Below are positions 26,708 to 35,568 of a stretch of DNA of 64,000 bases, one piece after another. The notes under the pieces were generated by a model. The model saw only the letters and a list, made by a program, of their open reading frames with translations. It did no database searches and had not been told where the DNA came from. The position numbers were made by a program, and so were the translations under genes. Position 1 is the first letter of the stretch; every line of letters starts with the position of its first letter. This stretch comes from Methylomonas fluvii (GTDB lineage Bacteria > Pseudomonadota > Gammaproteobacteria > Methylococcales > Methylomonadaceae): NCBI RefSeq assembly GCF_014850975.1, contig NZ_JACXST010000002.1, positions 1,240,001 to 1,304,000 of the forward strand, given 5' to 3'.

Positions 26708-27606
26708 GCTGTCGCCCGCAGCAAATTGCCGTAAAACAAGGCCTTGCCGGTTTTGCTCTGCATCCAGAGCTGTTTTATTTCGATTTGGTTTTTAGCAAAG
26801 CATGGGGCGGCGGTATTGGCTAAATCCTCCAATTCCACTTTCGGCGAGTAAGTATTCAGGATTAGAAACCCGCCGGGATTCATCAAGCCGCGCGCGGTTT
26901 CGATCAAGTCGGCCAGCTGATTTTCCAGTTTCCATTTTTCGCCCTTGGCACCCAAGCCCCAGGCCGGCGGGTCCATGATGATGCCGTGGTAGCGGTTGCC
27001 GCGCTTTAGTTCGCGCTTGGCAAATTTCAAGGCATCTTCCAGTATCCATTGGACGTCGGTTAAGCCGCTACGCGTCATGTTGTCGTTAGTCCAATCCAGC
27101 ATTTGCTTGACTGAATCCACATGCACGACTTGCGCGCCATTCGCCCTCGCCACCAGGGAGGCCGCGCCGGTGTAGGCAAACAGATTTAGTATTTTGTCGC
27201 CCGGTTTCACCCGTTCGGCGATGAAGCGCCAGTTGGCTTGTTGTTCCGGAAACAAGCCCAGGTGTTTGAATTTGGTGAGCTTCAAACCGAACTTCAACTG
27301 TTGATAAGCAATTTGCCAGTGCTCGCTAGCCTGCGGCTTTAACTTTTGCCAGGTACCTTGAGTGGACGACAGCTCTGCAAATTCCCAATCTGCCCGCGCC
27401 TGCCAATCCGACCACGACCAACCCGGCTGGAAATGCGCTTGAATCTCCGGGCGTATCGTCACCACCTCCCCCCAGCGCTCCAGCTTCTTACCGTCACCGG
27501 CATCCAGCAATTCATAATCTGGCCAGCCAACAGCGTATTCGCGCTGTGAATTTCCAGGTACGGCAAAGTTTTCAGATGACTTACGGCGAATTTGATCGTT
27601 AGGCAT
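26704..27606 (-). CDS. class I SAM-dependent RNA methyltransferase (RlmI-like)
   Basis: 300 residues. The SAM-binding motif I is ILNLFAYTGAASLVARANGA, then VVHVDSVKQML, and the catalytic-type motif MDPPAWGLGAKGEKW. These belong to the Methyltrans_SAM group near RlmI/RlmK, 23S rRNA methyltransferases, but the N-terminal PUA domain of RlmI is not evident; the first 120 residues are different. It probably methylates rRNA or another nucleic acid. Its 3' end overlaps fitB by four bases. Confidence 0.75.
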   Translation of the reverse strand: MPNDQIRRKSSENFAVPGNSQREYAVGWPDYELLDAGDGKKLERWGEVVTIRPEIQAHFQPGWSWSDWQARADWEFAELSSTQGTWQKLKPQASEHWQIAYQQLKFGLKLTKFKHLGLFPEQQANWRFIAERVKPGDKILNLFAYTGAASLVARANGAQVVHVDSVKQMLDWTNDNMTRSGLTDVQWILEDALKFAKRELKRGNRYHGIIMDPPAWGLGAKGEKWKLENQLADLIETARGLMNPGGFLILNTYSPKVELEDLANTAAPCFAKNQIEIKQLWMQSKTGKALFYGNLLRATA

Positions 27607-27732
27607 ATTTCAGGCGGTGCACAGAATGGTTAATCAGCGGATTTTATGCCCGAATGCGGAAACAGACCACCACAAACGAATATGCAACGATCAGCGGGAA
27701 GTAAGCCAAACACAAAGTCTATATAAGGGCTG

Positions 27733-28521
27733 CTAGCCTATTTGGACCGACAACATGGCAATCGCGCCCAGCGTGGTTTTGTCCGTGATAAAACCGACCT
27801 GTTCGCCGTCTTCTTGCAAACCCAGGATGTACAGCAGCGGCAGAAAATGTTCGTCTGTCGGGATGGCCAAAGCCGCATCGCTTAACTCGCGGTATTTGAC
27901 GACGGCGCTGTGATCGCCTGCGGCAATCAAGCGTTTAACAAGTTCGGCAAACGCGACGGCCCAGTCATGAGCAGTATCCCGCCAAATCGCCGCTTGCAAG
28001 TTGTGCACGATATTGCCGCTGCCGACGATCAACACTCCCTCGTCTCGCAAGCAGCGTAAGGCTTTACCCAGTTGGTAATGCTGCTCAGGCGACTTTTTTG
28101 TATCCAGACTGAGTTGTAAAACTGGGATGTCTGCATTGCGAAACAGATGGCACAAAATCGACCAACTGCCATGATCCAAACCCCAGTCCTGATCCAACTC
28201 AATCCCAGCCATCTGCACCTTGATCCTCGTCGCCAACGCCGGGCTGCCCGGCGCAGGATAGACAAAATCGAATAAGGCTTGTGGAAAGCCGTAAAAATCG
28301 TGGATGGTCTTTGGCTGCGGCATCGCAGTAACCCGTGTGCCATCGGTTTGCCAATGGGCCGAGATACACAAAATGGCCTTGGGCCTGGGCAGATTTTGCC
28401 CCAGTGCCGCCCAGGCCTGGCTATATTCGCTATCTTCAAGCGCATTCAACGGGCTGCCGTGGCCGATGAATAAGGCCGGCATCCTCGGCAAGTTTTGGTC
28501 GTCGGGCTTGGCCGCATTCAT
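27733..28521 (-). CDS. ygiD: DODA/LigB-type extradiol dioxygenase (YgiD-like)
   Basis: 262 residues; the start at 28521 is preferred because GGAG lies 8 bases before it, although an ATG five codons earlier is also possible. Family motifs include ALFIGHGSPLNAL with a metal His, ISAHWQT, GLDHGSW and the GSGNIVHNLQ block. YgiD of E. coli is a 4,5-DOPA extradiol dioxygenase needing Fe or Zn; the natural substrate is uncertain. It is the third gene of an apparent operon with azoreductase and pirin genes, all acting on quinones or phenols. Confidence 0.85.
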   Translation of the reverse strand: MNAAKPDDQNLPRMPALFIGHGSPLNALEDSEYSQAWAALGQNLPRPKAILCISAHWQTDGTRVTAMPQPKTIHDFYGFPQALFDFVYPAPGSPALATRIKVQMAGIELDQDWGLDHGSWSILCHLFRNADIPVLQLSLDTKKSPEQHYQLGKALRCLRDEGVLIVGSGNIVHNLQAAIWRDTAHDWAVAFAELVKRLIAAGDHSAVVKYRELSDAALAIPTDEHFLPLLYILGLQEDGEQVGFITDKTTLGAIAMLSVQIG

Positions 28522-28547
28522 CGTCTCTACTCCCATATACTTATCTT

Positions 28548-29429
28548 CTAAGCCGCGACGTTAAAACGACCGGCTTGGTAATCGTCTATGGCTTGTTCGA
28601 TTTGCTCGTGAGTGTTCATCACAAACGGCCCATGCTGCGCTATCGGTTCTCGCAAGGGCTTGCCGGCCACCAGGATCAAACGACTGCCTTGCTTGGCCTG
28701 CAAAATCACCCCATCCGCCGCCGCGCCGTTGCTCAGCACCGCCATGCGTTGCTCGGCAACGGATCGATCTGCCACTGCCACCTCGCCGCGATACACATAG
28801 AAAAAGGCGTTATGGCCAGCAGCTAGAGACTGGCTGAAACTGGCGCCAGCCGGCAACTGCACATCCAGAAACAACGGTTCGGTATCGGGCCGTTGAATCG
28901 CACCGCTCACTCCATGGCTGCTGCCGACAATCACCCGCACCTTGACGCCATTGGCTGTGAGCAATTCCGGAATCTGCTCGCTTTGCACATCTTGATAACC
29001 GGCCGGCTGCATTTTCTCGGTAGCGGGCAGATTGATCCACAATTGAAAACCTTCCAGCATGCCGTCTTTTTGCTCCGGCATTTCCGAATGAATAATCCCG
29101 CGCCCCGCCGTCATCCATTGAATGCCGCCGGTTTCCAGTAAACCTTGATGGCCGGCGTTATCGCTATGCCGCATCCGCCCGGTAATCAGATAAGTCAGGG
29201 TTTCGAAGCCACGATGCGGATGATTGGGAAAGCCGGCGATGTAATCGTTGGGCTTATCGCTGCCGAAGGCATCCAGCATCAAGAACGGATCGAGGCGTTG
29301 CTGCAAGGCTTGACCCAGCATGCGAGTCAACTTCACGCCGGCGCCATCCGACGTGGCATGACCCTCTACCAACTGCTCGATAACGCGGGACCGCGTTACT
29401 TCATCGTTTTTTACTGTGTCTGTGTTCAT
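28548..29429 (-). CDS. pirin family protein
   Basis: 293 residues with the two-cupin pirin fold. The metal site is in FPNHPHRGFETLTYL with a following IHSEMPEQ segment that gives the His and Glu ligands. Bacterial pirins such as YhhW act as quercetin dioxygenases or redox-linked regulators. AGGAG lies 7 bases before the ATG. It sits between the azoreductase and DOPA-dioxygenase genes on the minus strand, with gaps of under 30 bases, so one transcript is likely. Confidence 0.9.
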   Translation of the reverse strand: MNTDTVKNDEVTRSRVIEQLVEGHATSDGAGVKLTRMLGQALQQRLDPFLMLDAFGSDKPNDYIAGFPNHPHRGFETLTYLITGRMRHSDNAGHQGLLETGGIQWMTAGRGIIHSEMPEQKDGMLEGFQLWINLPATEKMQPAGYQDVQSEQIPELLTANGVKVRVIVGSSHGVSGAIQRPDTEPLFLDVQLPAGASFSQSLAAGHNAFFYVYRGEVAVADRSVAEQRMAVLSNGAAADGVILQAKQGSRLILVAGKPLREPIAQHGPFVMNTHEQIEQAIDDYQAGRFNVAA

Positions 29430-29456
29430 CGCTGTTCTCCTATTTAAGGTAAACGG

Positions 29457-30056
29457 TCAGGCCGCCAACGCGGCGATTTGCGTAGCGGCGGCTTGCAGGG
29501 CCAATTGCTCGGCGTCGCCGCCCATCGCCAAACCTTCCGCATAAATAAAAGTGACATCAGTCATACCTAAAAATCCCAAGACGGTGCGCAAATACGTGCT
29601 TTGGCTGTCGGTCTCGGTACCGCTGTGTTTACCGCCGGCGGTTTGAATCACATACACCTGTTTGTTTTTCAGCAAGCCTTCCAGGCCGTTTTCGGTGTAT
29701 TGAAACGTCACTTTGGCGCGAGCGATAGCGTCTATCCAGGCTTTCAGTTGCGCCGGAATCCCAAAGTTATACATCGGCGCAGTCAACACCACGATGTCGG
29801 CGTGCTGGATCTCGGCAATCAAGGCATCGTCCAGTGCCACCCGTTGCGCCTGCTCCGGAGTGCGTTGCTCGGCGGGTGTACTCAATGCAATCAGGGCTGT
29901 TTCATCCAAAAATGGGTGTGGAGTTTTGGCCAAATCGCGCACTACCAATTGCGCAGCTGGCGTTTGCCGACGTAAACCGGCGACCAAATTATCGGCCAGA
30001 CGGCTGGAATAAGCGTTTTCGGCGCGGATACTGGAATTGATTTGCAGAATGTTCAT
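29457..30056 (-). CDS. azoR: FMN-dependent NADH azoreductase/quinone reductase
   Basis: 199 residues of the flavodoxin-like AzoR family: N-terminal ILQINSSIRAENAYSSRLAD binds FMN phosphate, APMYNFGIPAQLKAWID and QTAGGKHSG form the flavin and substrate pocket. It reduces quinones and azo dyes by two electrons. It is the first gene of the operon azoR-pirin-ygiD, with GGGAG before the ATG, and faces a divergent LysR gene only 102 bases away, which probably controls it. Confidence 0.92.
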   Translation of the reverse strand: MNILQINSSIRAENAYSSRLADNLVAGLRRQTPAAQLVVRDLAKTPHPFLDETALIALSTPAEQRTPEQAQRVALDDALIAEIQHADIVVLTAPMYNFGIPAQLKAWIDAIARAKVTFQYTENGLEGLLKNKQVYVIQTAGGKHSGTETDSQSTYLRTVLGFLGMTDVTFIYAEGLAMGGDAEQLALQAAATQIAALAA

Positions 30057-30098
30057 GTCGATCTCCCAAAGGTGTTGAAGTTGGGTTGACTATACGCC

Positions 30099-30157
30099 GG
30101 AACAATATTGGGCATAAGACCGGAAAATGGATAACATTGTTCCACTGGAGGAACAAT
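30099..30157. promoter_or_regulatory. three GGAACAAT sites, probable LysR operator
   Basis: GGAACAAT lies at 30099-30106 and 30150-30157, and its inverse ATTGTTCC at 30136-30143. The last two form an 8-bp perfect inverted repeat with a 6-base gap that covers the ribosome-binding site of the lysR gene. The site fits a T-N11-A-like LysR box. Confidence 0.6.
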
Positions 30158-30158
30158 C

Positions 30159-31058
30159 ATGCAGATAGAACCTAACGACCTGTGGCTATTCGCCAAAATC
30201 GCCGATGCCGGCAGTTTTTCCAAAGCCGGCGAATTGCTGGGTTTGCCTAAGTCAACCTTGTCGCGGCGCATCAGCAATTTGGAAAAACAACTGGGCGAGC
30301 GCTTGCTGCAACGCACCACCCGGCAACTGAATTTGACCGAATTTGGACTGCGCTTGTTACAACACGGCCGGCAGGTCAGCGAGGAAATCGAAGCGGCGAT
30401 GGCCTTGGCGCAGCATCGGCAAATTCAGCCCAGCGGCGTACTGCGCATCTCGATGCCCAACGACTTTGCCAATCTGTTTTTGGCGCCACTGCTGGCTCAA
30501 TTCAGCGACAGCTACCCGGCCATTGTCTTGGAAATCGACTTATCAGCGCGACGGGTGGATTTAGTCGGCGAGAGTTTCGATCTGGCGATTCGGATGGGCG
30601 ACTTGCCCGATGACGCGACGTTGACGGCCAAGCGTCTGAATCTGCAAACCTGGGGTCTGTATGCGTCTGAAGCTTATTTGCATAAACGCGGCACACCGGC
30701 GCACCCCGAGGAATTATTAGAACACGATGCCCTCAGCCTGCTGGCCGGCAATCGGGAAGCGCCGGCCTGGCGCTTGACAAGGGGCGAACAACAATGGCTG
30801 GGCATGCCGCCGATACGCATCAAAGCCAATTCGCCGGAATTATTGGTCAAACTGGCAATGCAGGACCAAGGCATCGTCGCCGCGCCTGATTCTTACGCCA
30901 GCACTTACCTGCATAATCAGGAATTGGTGCGCGTACTACCGGAATGGTGTTTACCGCAAACCACGGCTTGGTTGGTGTTCCCCGGCCGGCGTTTGATGCC
31001 GACCAAGACCCGGGTGTTTATCGATTTCTTGGAAACGCACTTAAAAGACTTTACATGA
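30159..31058 (+). CDS. LysR-family transcription regulator
   Basis: 299 residues. The N-terminal winged helix-turn-helix is LWLFAKIADAGSFSKAGELLGLPKSTLSRRISNLEKQLGERLLQRTTRQL; the remainder is the periplasmic-binding-like effector domain. GGAGG precedes the ATG and is part of a GGAACAAT operator half. By position it should regulate the divergent azoR-pirin-ygiD operon in response to a quinone, phenol or electrophile, and repress itself. Confidence 0.9.
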   Translation: MQIEPNDLWLFAKIADAGSFSKAGELLGLPKSTLSRRISNLEKQLGERLLQRTTRQLNLTEFGLRLLQHGRQVSEEIEAAMALAQHRQIQPSGVLRISMPNDFANLFLAPLLAQFSDSYPAIVLEIDLSARRVDLVGESFDLAIRMGDLPDDATLTAKRLNLQTWGLYASEAYLHKRGTPAHPEELLEHDALSLLAGNREAPAWRLTRGEQQWLGMPPIRIKANSPELLVKLAMQDQGIVAAPDSYASTYLHNQELVRVLPEWCLPQTTAWLVFPGRRLMPTKTRVFIDFLETHLKDFT

Positions 31059-31202
31059 CACGTAATCGGCAACTAAGGAAATGGCAAAACCGCCTAGCCG
31101 CATAGCTTATTTGTTTGACTGAAATTACCTGTTGCCTATAGAATCGGCGCCGCCTAACGCATGGTTAGGAAGCCTGTCATTTCAACAATTTAAGGAAAAC
31201 TC

Positions 31203-31880
31203 ATGTTTAGATCCTTGGCTATTTCACGCGGTATCGTTCTGTTAGGCGGCATGCTGGCGATCAGTTCGGCACAAGCAACCGTGGTTGCCGGCTCCGATTT
31301 CATCAAGACTGCAACGACTCATTACGTTATTAACTCAGCGGGAAGCTTTGCTACCTACATCCCCTCTTTTATCGTAATCGGCGCAGACGGTTCGGAGCCA
31401 AGTGAGAATTTAGGACCGTTCAGCATATCGGGGTCGTTTGACGTCGAACGCTATCAAAGCACGGCAAGTCCTTCTACAACGTCGGCAAGCGGTGAAATTA
31501 CCGACAAGCTATTATTTACCAACGCCAACGTCACGCTGAACGGCGCAATCCATAGCTTCTATTTCCCGAGTTTTCTTAGTCTTATGACCAGCGACACAGC
31601 GTTTCAGTCGGAGTCGGCATCTCTCAGTTGTCCTGTCCCACTGGGCCTTATCGCTTCCTGTGTGGCAATGCCCAATCCAAACCCAACTTCTTGGTTCGGA
31701 ACCCTAAGCAATGAGTCCATAAGCATGGACGGCTTCGCGGCAGTCGATAACATAAAAGCGGGTTACAGTTATCACATACGGGCGTCCGTGGTCCCGTTGC
31801 CAGCAAGCGTCTGGCTATTTGCTTCAGCCCTGGGACTTGCCGGCATCACGCAAAGAAAACAGCGTGTCATTAAAAAGTAG
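31203..31880 (+). CDS. secreted protein with PEP-CTERM-like sorting tail
   Basis: 225 residues with a signal peptide (about 1-25, ending AQA). The C-terminus has VPLPASVWLFASALGLAGI followed by basic QRKQRVIKK: a short motif, a membrane helix and a positive tail, the VPLPA variant of the PEP-CTERM sorting signal seen often in methanotrophs. The middle part is beta-rich, Ser/Thr-rich and of no known family. It should be handled by an exosortase and end up at the surface or in the exopolysaccharide matrix. AAGGA lies before the ATG. Confidence 0.8.
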   Translation: MFRSLAISRGIVLLGGMLAISSAQATVVAGSDFIKTATTHYVINSAGSFATYIPSFIVIGADGSEPSENLGPFSISGSFDVERYQSTASPSTTSASGEITDKLLFTNANVTLNGAIHSFYFPSFLSLMTSDTAFQSESASLSCPVPLGLIASCVAMPNPNPTSWFGTLSNESISMDGFAAVDNIKAGYSYHIRASVVPLPASVWLFASALGLAGITQRKQRVIKK

Positions 31881-31910
31881 TTCGTAAGGCATCGGATCCG
31901 CTGAGCGCAA

Positions 31911-31942
31911 GGCTTTGCATCTTGCTGGATTGATGCAAAGCC
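31911..31942. terminator. 11-bp hairpin between convergent genes
   Basis: GGCTTTGCATC (31911-31921) and GATGCAAAGCC (31932-31942) form a perfect stem with a 10-base loop. It lies between the ends of the sorting-tail protein gene and the SulP gene. No long T-run follows, but the place fits a shared terminator. Confidence 0.55.
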
Positions 31943-31973
31943 CGCATATCACAGATCCTATGAACGTGTCCCG

Positions 31974-33566
31974 CTAATGCCCCGCCGCAGCCAAGCGGGG
32001 CATGAAAACGGCTTCCTGCTCAAGCAATCGAGACTCCAAGGCCAAACCTTGTAATTCCACTTGGATATTACGATCCGGTGCCGCCTGCAGGAAATCACTT
32101 AGCGTTTCCAGAATATCGTGATCGATAAACAGGGCTTTGCCGCCGTCGATGATCAATTCGCTATCGTCGGCGATACTGCTTAGATAATTACGAAGCAAGG
32201 CTTTATTTAAAAAAGACACGTCCTTGTGCAGCCTCAGCAAATAGTTGGGCCCATGCTGGGTTAAGGTAATAGCCGCATGGAAGTTGGCCCGCAATACGAA
32301 AAAAATACCGCATACCATGCCGATCGCGATACCTTCCAACAAGTCGGTAAATAAAATCGCGAACACGGTAATCGCAAACGGCACAAATTGATTCAAACCT
32401 TTTTTGTAAAACTCCACAAACATGGCCGGCTTCGCCAGCTTATAACCGGTTTGCAGCAAGATTGCCGCCAGACAGGCTAATGGGATCATGTTCAGAAAAT
32501 GGGCAAAAAACAATACGCTGATCAATAAAAGTACCCCGTGGAAAAAACTGGATACCCGAGTTTGGCCGCCGGCATTGATGTTAGCGGAGCTGCGCACAAT
32601 CACGGCCGTGATCGGCAAGCCGCCCATCAAACCGCTGAGCAGGTTGCCCAAGCCCTGTGCTTTCAATTCGCGATTGGTCGGTGAAACCCGTTTATGCGGA
32701 TCGAGCTTGTCTACCGCCTCAACGCTTAGCAGGGTCTCCAGGCTGGCGATGATGGCCAGGGTGAGCGCGATGCTATATATCTTGGGATTGCCGAGATAGC
32801 TGAAATCCGGCAAGCGCAACTGGTTTACAAAATTGCTGGTAGAGCCAAGTTCCGGCAAAGACACCAGATACTTGACACCGATAGACCATTCAGGTGCCGC
32901 AGCCAAGGCCCAGGCATTGAAGGACACTCCCCAAATCACCGCCAACAGCGGGCCAGGAATCATCCGTAAGGCGTTAAATTGTTTGATGAACGCGCTTTCC
33001 CAAAAAATCAGGATCAATAAGGCCACGCCAGCCACCAGGGTCGCTCCGGGCGAAATGCCGTGCAGTGAGTGGGTAAACTCAATGAAGCTGGAGCCCGCGG
33101 TATCCGGCATATAACTCTCGTCAGCGGCGTAGCCCTCATCGTAACCAGTCGCATGCGGCGTTTGCTTGATGATCAGGATCATGCCGATAGCCGCCAACAT
33201 ACCTTTGATCACCGCGGTAGGGAAAAACGCGGCAATTGCCCCGGCGCGAACGAAACCAAACAGCATTTGGAAAATCCCGGCAAACATCAGGCTCAACAAA
33301 AAAGCCTTGTAATTGCCCAAGGTTTCGATGGCGTTGAAGACGATAACCGTCAGGCCAGCCGCGGGGCCGGAGACACTGAGCTGCGAACCGCTGCACAAGG
33401 ACACCACGATACCGCCGATCATGCCGGCGATAACCCCGGCGAATAAGGGCGCGCCGGACGCCAGCGCCACCCCCAGACACAAGGGCAAGGCCACCAGAAA
33501 TACCACGATACTGGCCGAGAAATCCTGACGAAAATATTTCAGGTAATCATTAAATTGCATTTTCAT
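31974..33566 (-). CDS. SulP-family anion (probably bicarbonate) transporter
   Basis: 530 residues with about 12-14 membrane helices and the SulP start LPLCLGVALASGAPLFAGVIAGMIGG, then SVSGPAAGLTVI. The C-terminal 100 residues form a STAS domain (SELIIDGGKALFIDHDILETLSDFL). The gene is in one operon with a beta-carbonic anhydrase, 30 bases downstream of it. SulP-carbonic anhydrase pairs are known or proposed bicarbonate uptake units, so sodium- or proton-linked bicarbonate import is the likely role; sulfate is the alternative. Confidence 0.88.
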   Translation of the reverse strand: MKMQFNDYLKYFRQDFSASIVVFLVALPLCLGVALASGAPLFAGVIAGMIGGIVVSLCSGSQLSVSGPAAGLTVIVFNAIETLGNYKAFLLSLMFAGIFQMLFGFVRAGAIAAFFPTAVIKGMLAAIGMILIIKQTPHATGYDEGYAADESYMPDTAGSSFIEFTHSLHGISPGATLVAGVALLILIFWESAFIKQFNALRMIPGPLLAVIWGVSFNAWALAAAPEWSIGVKYLVSLPELGSTSNFVNQLRLPDFSYLGNPKIYSIALTLAIIASLETLLSVEAVDKLDPHKRVSPTNRELKAQGLGNLLSGLMGGLPITAVIVRSSANINAGGQTRVSSFFHGVLLLISVLFFAHFLNMIPLACLAAILLQTGYKLAKPAMFVEFYKKGLNQFVPFAITVFAILFTDLLEGIAIGMVCGIFFVLRANFHAAITLTQHGPNYLLRLHKDVSFLNKALLRNYLSSIADDSELIIDGGKALFIDHDILETLSDFLQAAPDRNIQVELQGLALESRLLEQEAVFMPRLAAAGH

Positions 33567-33596
33567 AGACGGTCTCCGTGCGGATAACTGGGAGCC

Positions 33597-34229
33597 TTAA
33601 TGGGCGTATTGGTAGATGTTGTGAATCGGCGAGGTGGCGTCGATGTGTATCAATTCATTCAGCAAACCGTCGTGTAAACCGTATACCCAGCCGCGCAAAC
33701 TGACTTTTTGGCCCGACTTCCAGGCCGATTGCACGATAGAGGTGTGGGCCAAGCGTTGCACTTGTTCGATGACATTCCATTCGATCAATTTGTTGAGTTT
33801 GCGTTCGGGCTGCAAATTGTCCAGTTCGTCTTGGTGCAAACGATACACTTCCTTAATGTGCGTCAACCACTTGTTGGCAATGGCCAGATCACCGCGTTGC
33901 TGGCGCAAGGCGGCTTCCACACCACCGCAGCCGTAATGGCCGCAGACAATCACATGCTTTACTTTCAATGCGTTAATCGCGTACTGCAGCACGCTTAAAC
34001 CGTTGAAATCGGTGGTGATGACTTGATTGGCGATATTGCGATGCACGAATATTTCGCCGGGTTGAGCATGGACTATGGTATCGACCGGCACGCGGCTATC
34101 GGAACAGCCTATCCATAAAAATTCCGGATGTTGCTCCTTGGCTATATTGATGAAGTAATCGGGCTGTTTACCGGTCATGGCTTCTGACCAGGCTTTGTTT
34201 TCCAGCAGCAATTTGTTGGGAGTCTGCAT
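33597..34229 (-). CDS. can: beta-carbonic anhydrase
   Basis: 210 residues, close to E. coli Can. Zinc ligands are in CSDSRVP (Cys and the Asp-Arg dyad) and HYGCGGV (His and Cys). It interconverts CO2 and bicarbonate. AGGAGG lies before the ATG. It precedes the SulP gene in the same operon, so it can keep imported or respired inorganic carbon available for carboxylases, useful in a methane or methanol oxidiser that makes CO2 inside the cell. Confidence 0.96.
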   Translation of the reverse strand: MQTPNKLLLENKAWSEAMTGKQPDYFINIAKEQHPEFLWIGCSDSRVPVDTIVHAQPGEIFVHRNIANQVITTDFNGLSVLQYAINALKVKHVIVCGHYGCGGVEAALRQQRGDLAIANKWLTHIKEVYRLHQDELDNLQPERKLNKLIEWNVIEQVQRLAHTSIVQSAWKSGQKVSLRGWVYGLHDGLLNELIHIDATSPIHNIYQYAH

Positions 34230-34330
34230 AAACCCCTCCTCTTGTGTCGTTGCAATGTAAACGATGCGATTCTTAGGTGTCGCACTTGAGCCACCGATGT
34301 ATTAGAAGATCGTATCGGCACCGAACAAAT

Positions 34331-34380
34331 AATATCGAATCGAAATATTTATGCAAGCAATAAAGTTTCGATTCGATATT
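34331..34380. promoter_or_regulatory. perfect 15-bp inverted repeat upstream of carbonic anhydrase
   Basis: AATATCGAATCGAAA (34331-34345) and TTTCGATTCGATATT (34366-34380) are exact inverse copies with a 20-base loop. It lies about 100 bases upstream of the carbonic anhydrase start. Plus-strand reading gives a T-run after it, but no plus-strand gene ends here, so an operator for the can-sulP operon is more likely than a terminator, though it could end the SDR transcript. Confidence 0.55.
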
Positions 34381-34494
34381 TTTTATCGCTAATGAGGCCT
34401 TAGCTTGAGGGGATGTACGCACCGCTTATGCAGACTTAAGCAGCGGTTCTCATACTGAATTATTTAAGACGTGAAAACTTAGAAGGCAAAACGC

Positions 34495-35190
34495 TTACCA
34501 AGGTAAGGCCGAGCCATCATATTTAACAAAGCTGCCGCTATCGGCCAAACTGAAATTGGCAATCACCTTACGCATGCCCGATACACTTTCTTCAACGTCG
34601 ATCAGGCCGTTCGGTCCGCCCATATCGGTTCTGACCCAACCCGGATGCAGAATCAATACGCCAACGGACGAAGACCGCAAATCGATGGACAGGCTTTTCA
34701 ATGCCGCATTCAAACCGGCCTTACTAGAGCGGTACAGGATGCTGCCGCCACTGGTATTGTCAGTCATACTGCCCATCAAGCTGCTCAAGGCCACAATCAA
34801 GCGTTTGTCACCGCGCTGCACTTGCGGCAGGAAGGCTTCGGCCAATTTCAGCGGCGCCATTACATTGACTGCCAGCACGTTCGCCCAGGTTTGGTAATCC
34901 AGTTGCCCGAAACCGCGACCGGCTTGATCGCCGTAAACACCGGCATTATTCAGCAATACATCGATTTTGCGGTCGGCTAGTTTGCTTGCCAACGCATCGA
35001 TTTGACTGAAATCCGCCACATCCAGCGTCTCGATTTGAATATGCGGATATTGTTTGGCAAGCGCCGCCAATTGCTCGGCCTGGTCCGGATTACGGCAGGC
35101 CGCGATGACCTGGTAATCGGCGGCGGCATATTGCCGGCAAAACTCCAAACCCAAGCCGCGATTGGCACCGGTGATTAAAACAGTTTGCAT
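34495..35190 (-). CDS. short-chain dehydrogenase/reductase
   Basis: 231 residues from MQTVLITGANRGLGLEF; the ATG at 35190 has GGAG 8 bases ahead and begins right at the cofactor site, while an upstream extension is atypical. The NAD(P)-binding motif is TGANRGLG, the NNAGVYG motif follows near 80, and the catalytic set is Ser in ALSSLMGS and YRSSKAG (Tyr-x-x-x-Lys). It resembles CsgA/C-factor-like SDRs. Substrate unknown. Confidence 0.87.
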   Translation of the reverse strand: MQTVLITGANRGLGLEFCRQYAAADYQVIAACRNPDQAEQLAALAKQYPHIQIETLDVADFSQIDALASKLADRKIDVLLNNAGVYGDQAGRGFGQLDYQTWANVLAVNVMAPLKLAEAFLPQVQRGDKRLIVALSSLMGSMTDNTSGGSILYRSSKAGLNAALKSLSIDLRSSSVGVLILHPGWVRTDMGGPNGLIDVEESVSGMRKVIANFSLADSGSFVKYDGSALPW

Positions 35191-35343
35191 CGTTACGTCT
35201 CCAAACGAGTGATTGAAAAATAAGGGGCGCGCTACCGCTTGCTGCAATCCTAGCAGGTCCGCCAGTAAAATTACCGATTGAACTATTCGTAGTTAGCCAT
35301 GCCTCATCGACACCGTTTTAGCATGCAATACCGGGAGGCTACT

Positions 35344-35544
35344 ATGCAAATGCAATCCGTAAAATCCAGCACTATAGACGTGATCGGCTACGACGAACAA
35401 ACCCATAAACTGCGGGTGTCGTTCAAAGACCAACAAGCACAGGATTTTTGCCACGTTCCTGAGCAGCTATTCGCCGAGTTTCTAAATGCGCGCTCTAAAA
35501 ATCGGTTTTACAAGCGTCACTTACAGAACTTCTTTCCCTGCTGA
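35344..35544 (+). CDS. KTSC-domain small protein
   Basis: 66 residues from the ATG at 35344, chosen because GGGAGG lies 7 bases ahead. The sequence VKSSTIDVIGYDEQTHKLRVSF...YKRHLQNFFPC fits the KTSC domain, a short beta-rich unit found alone or at the end of some lysyl-tRNA synthetases, thought to bind RNA. Function unknown. It stands alone. Confidence 0.75.
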   Translation: MQMQSVKSSTIDVIGYDEQTHKLRVSFKDQQAQDFCHVPEQLFAEFLNARSKNRFYKRHLQNFFPC

Positions 35545-35568
35545 AAACCAAACTAGAAGCGGCGGCGA

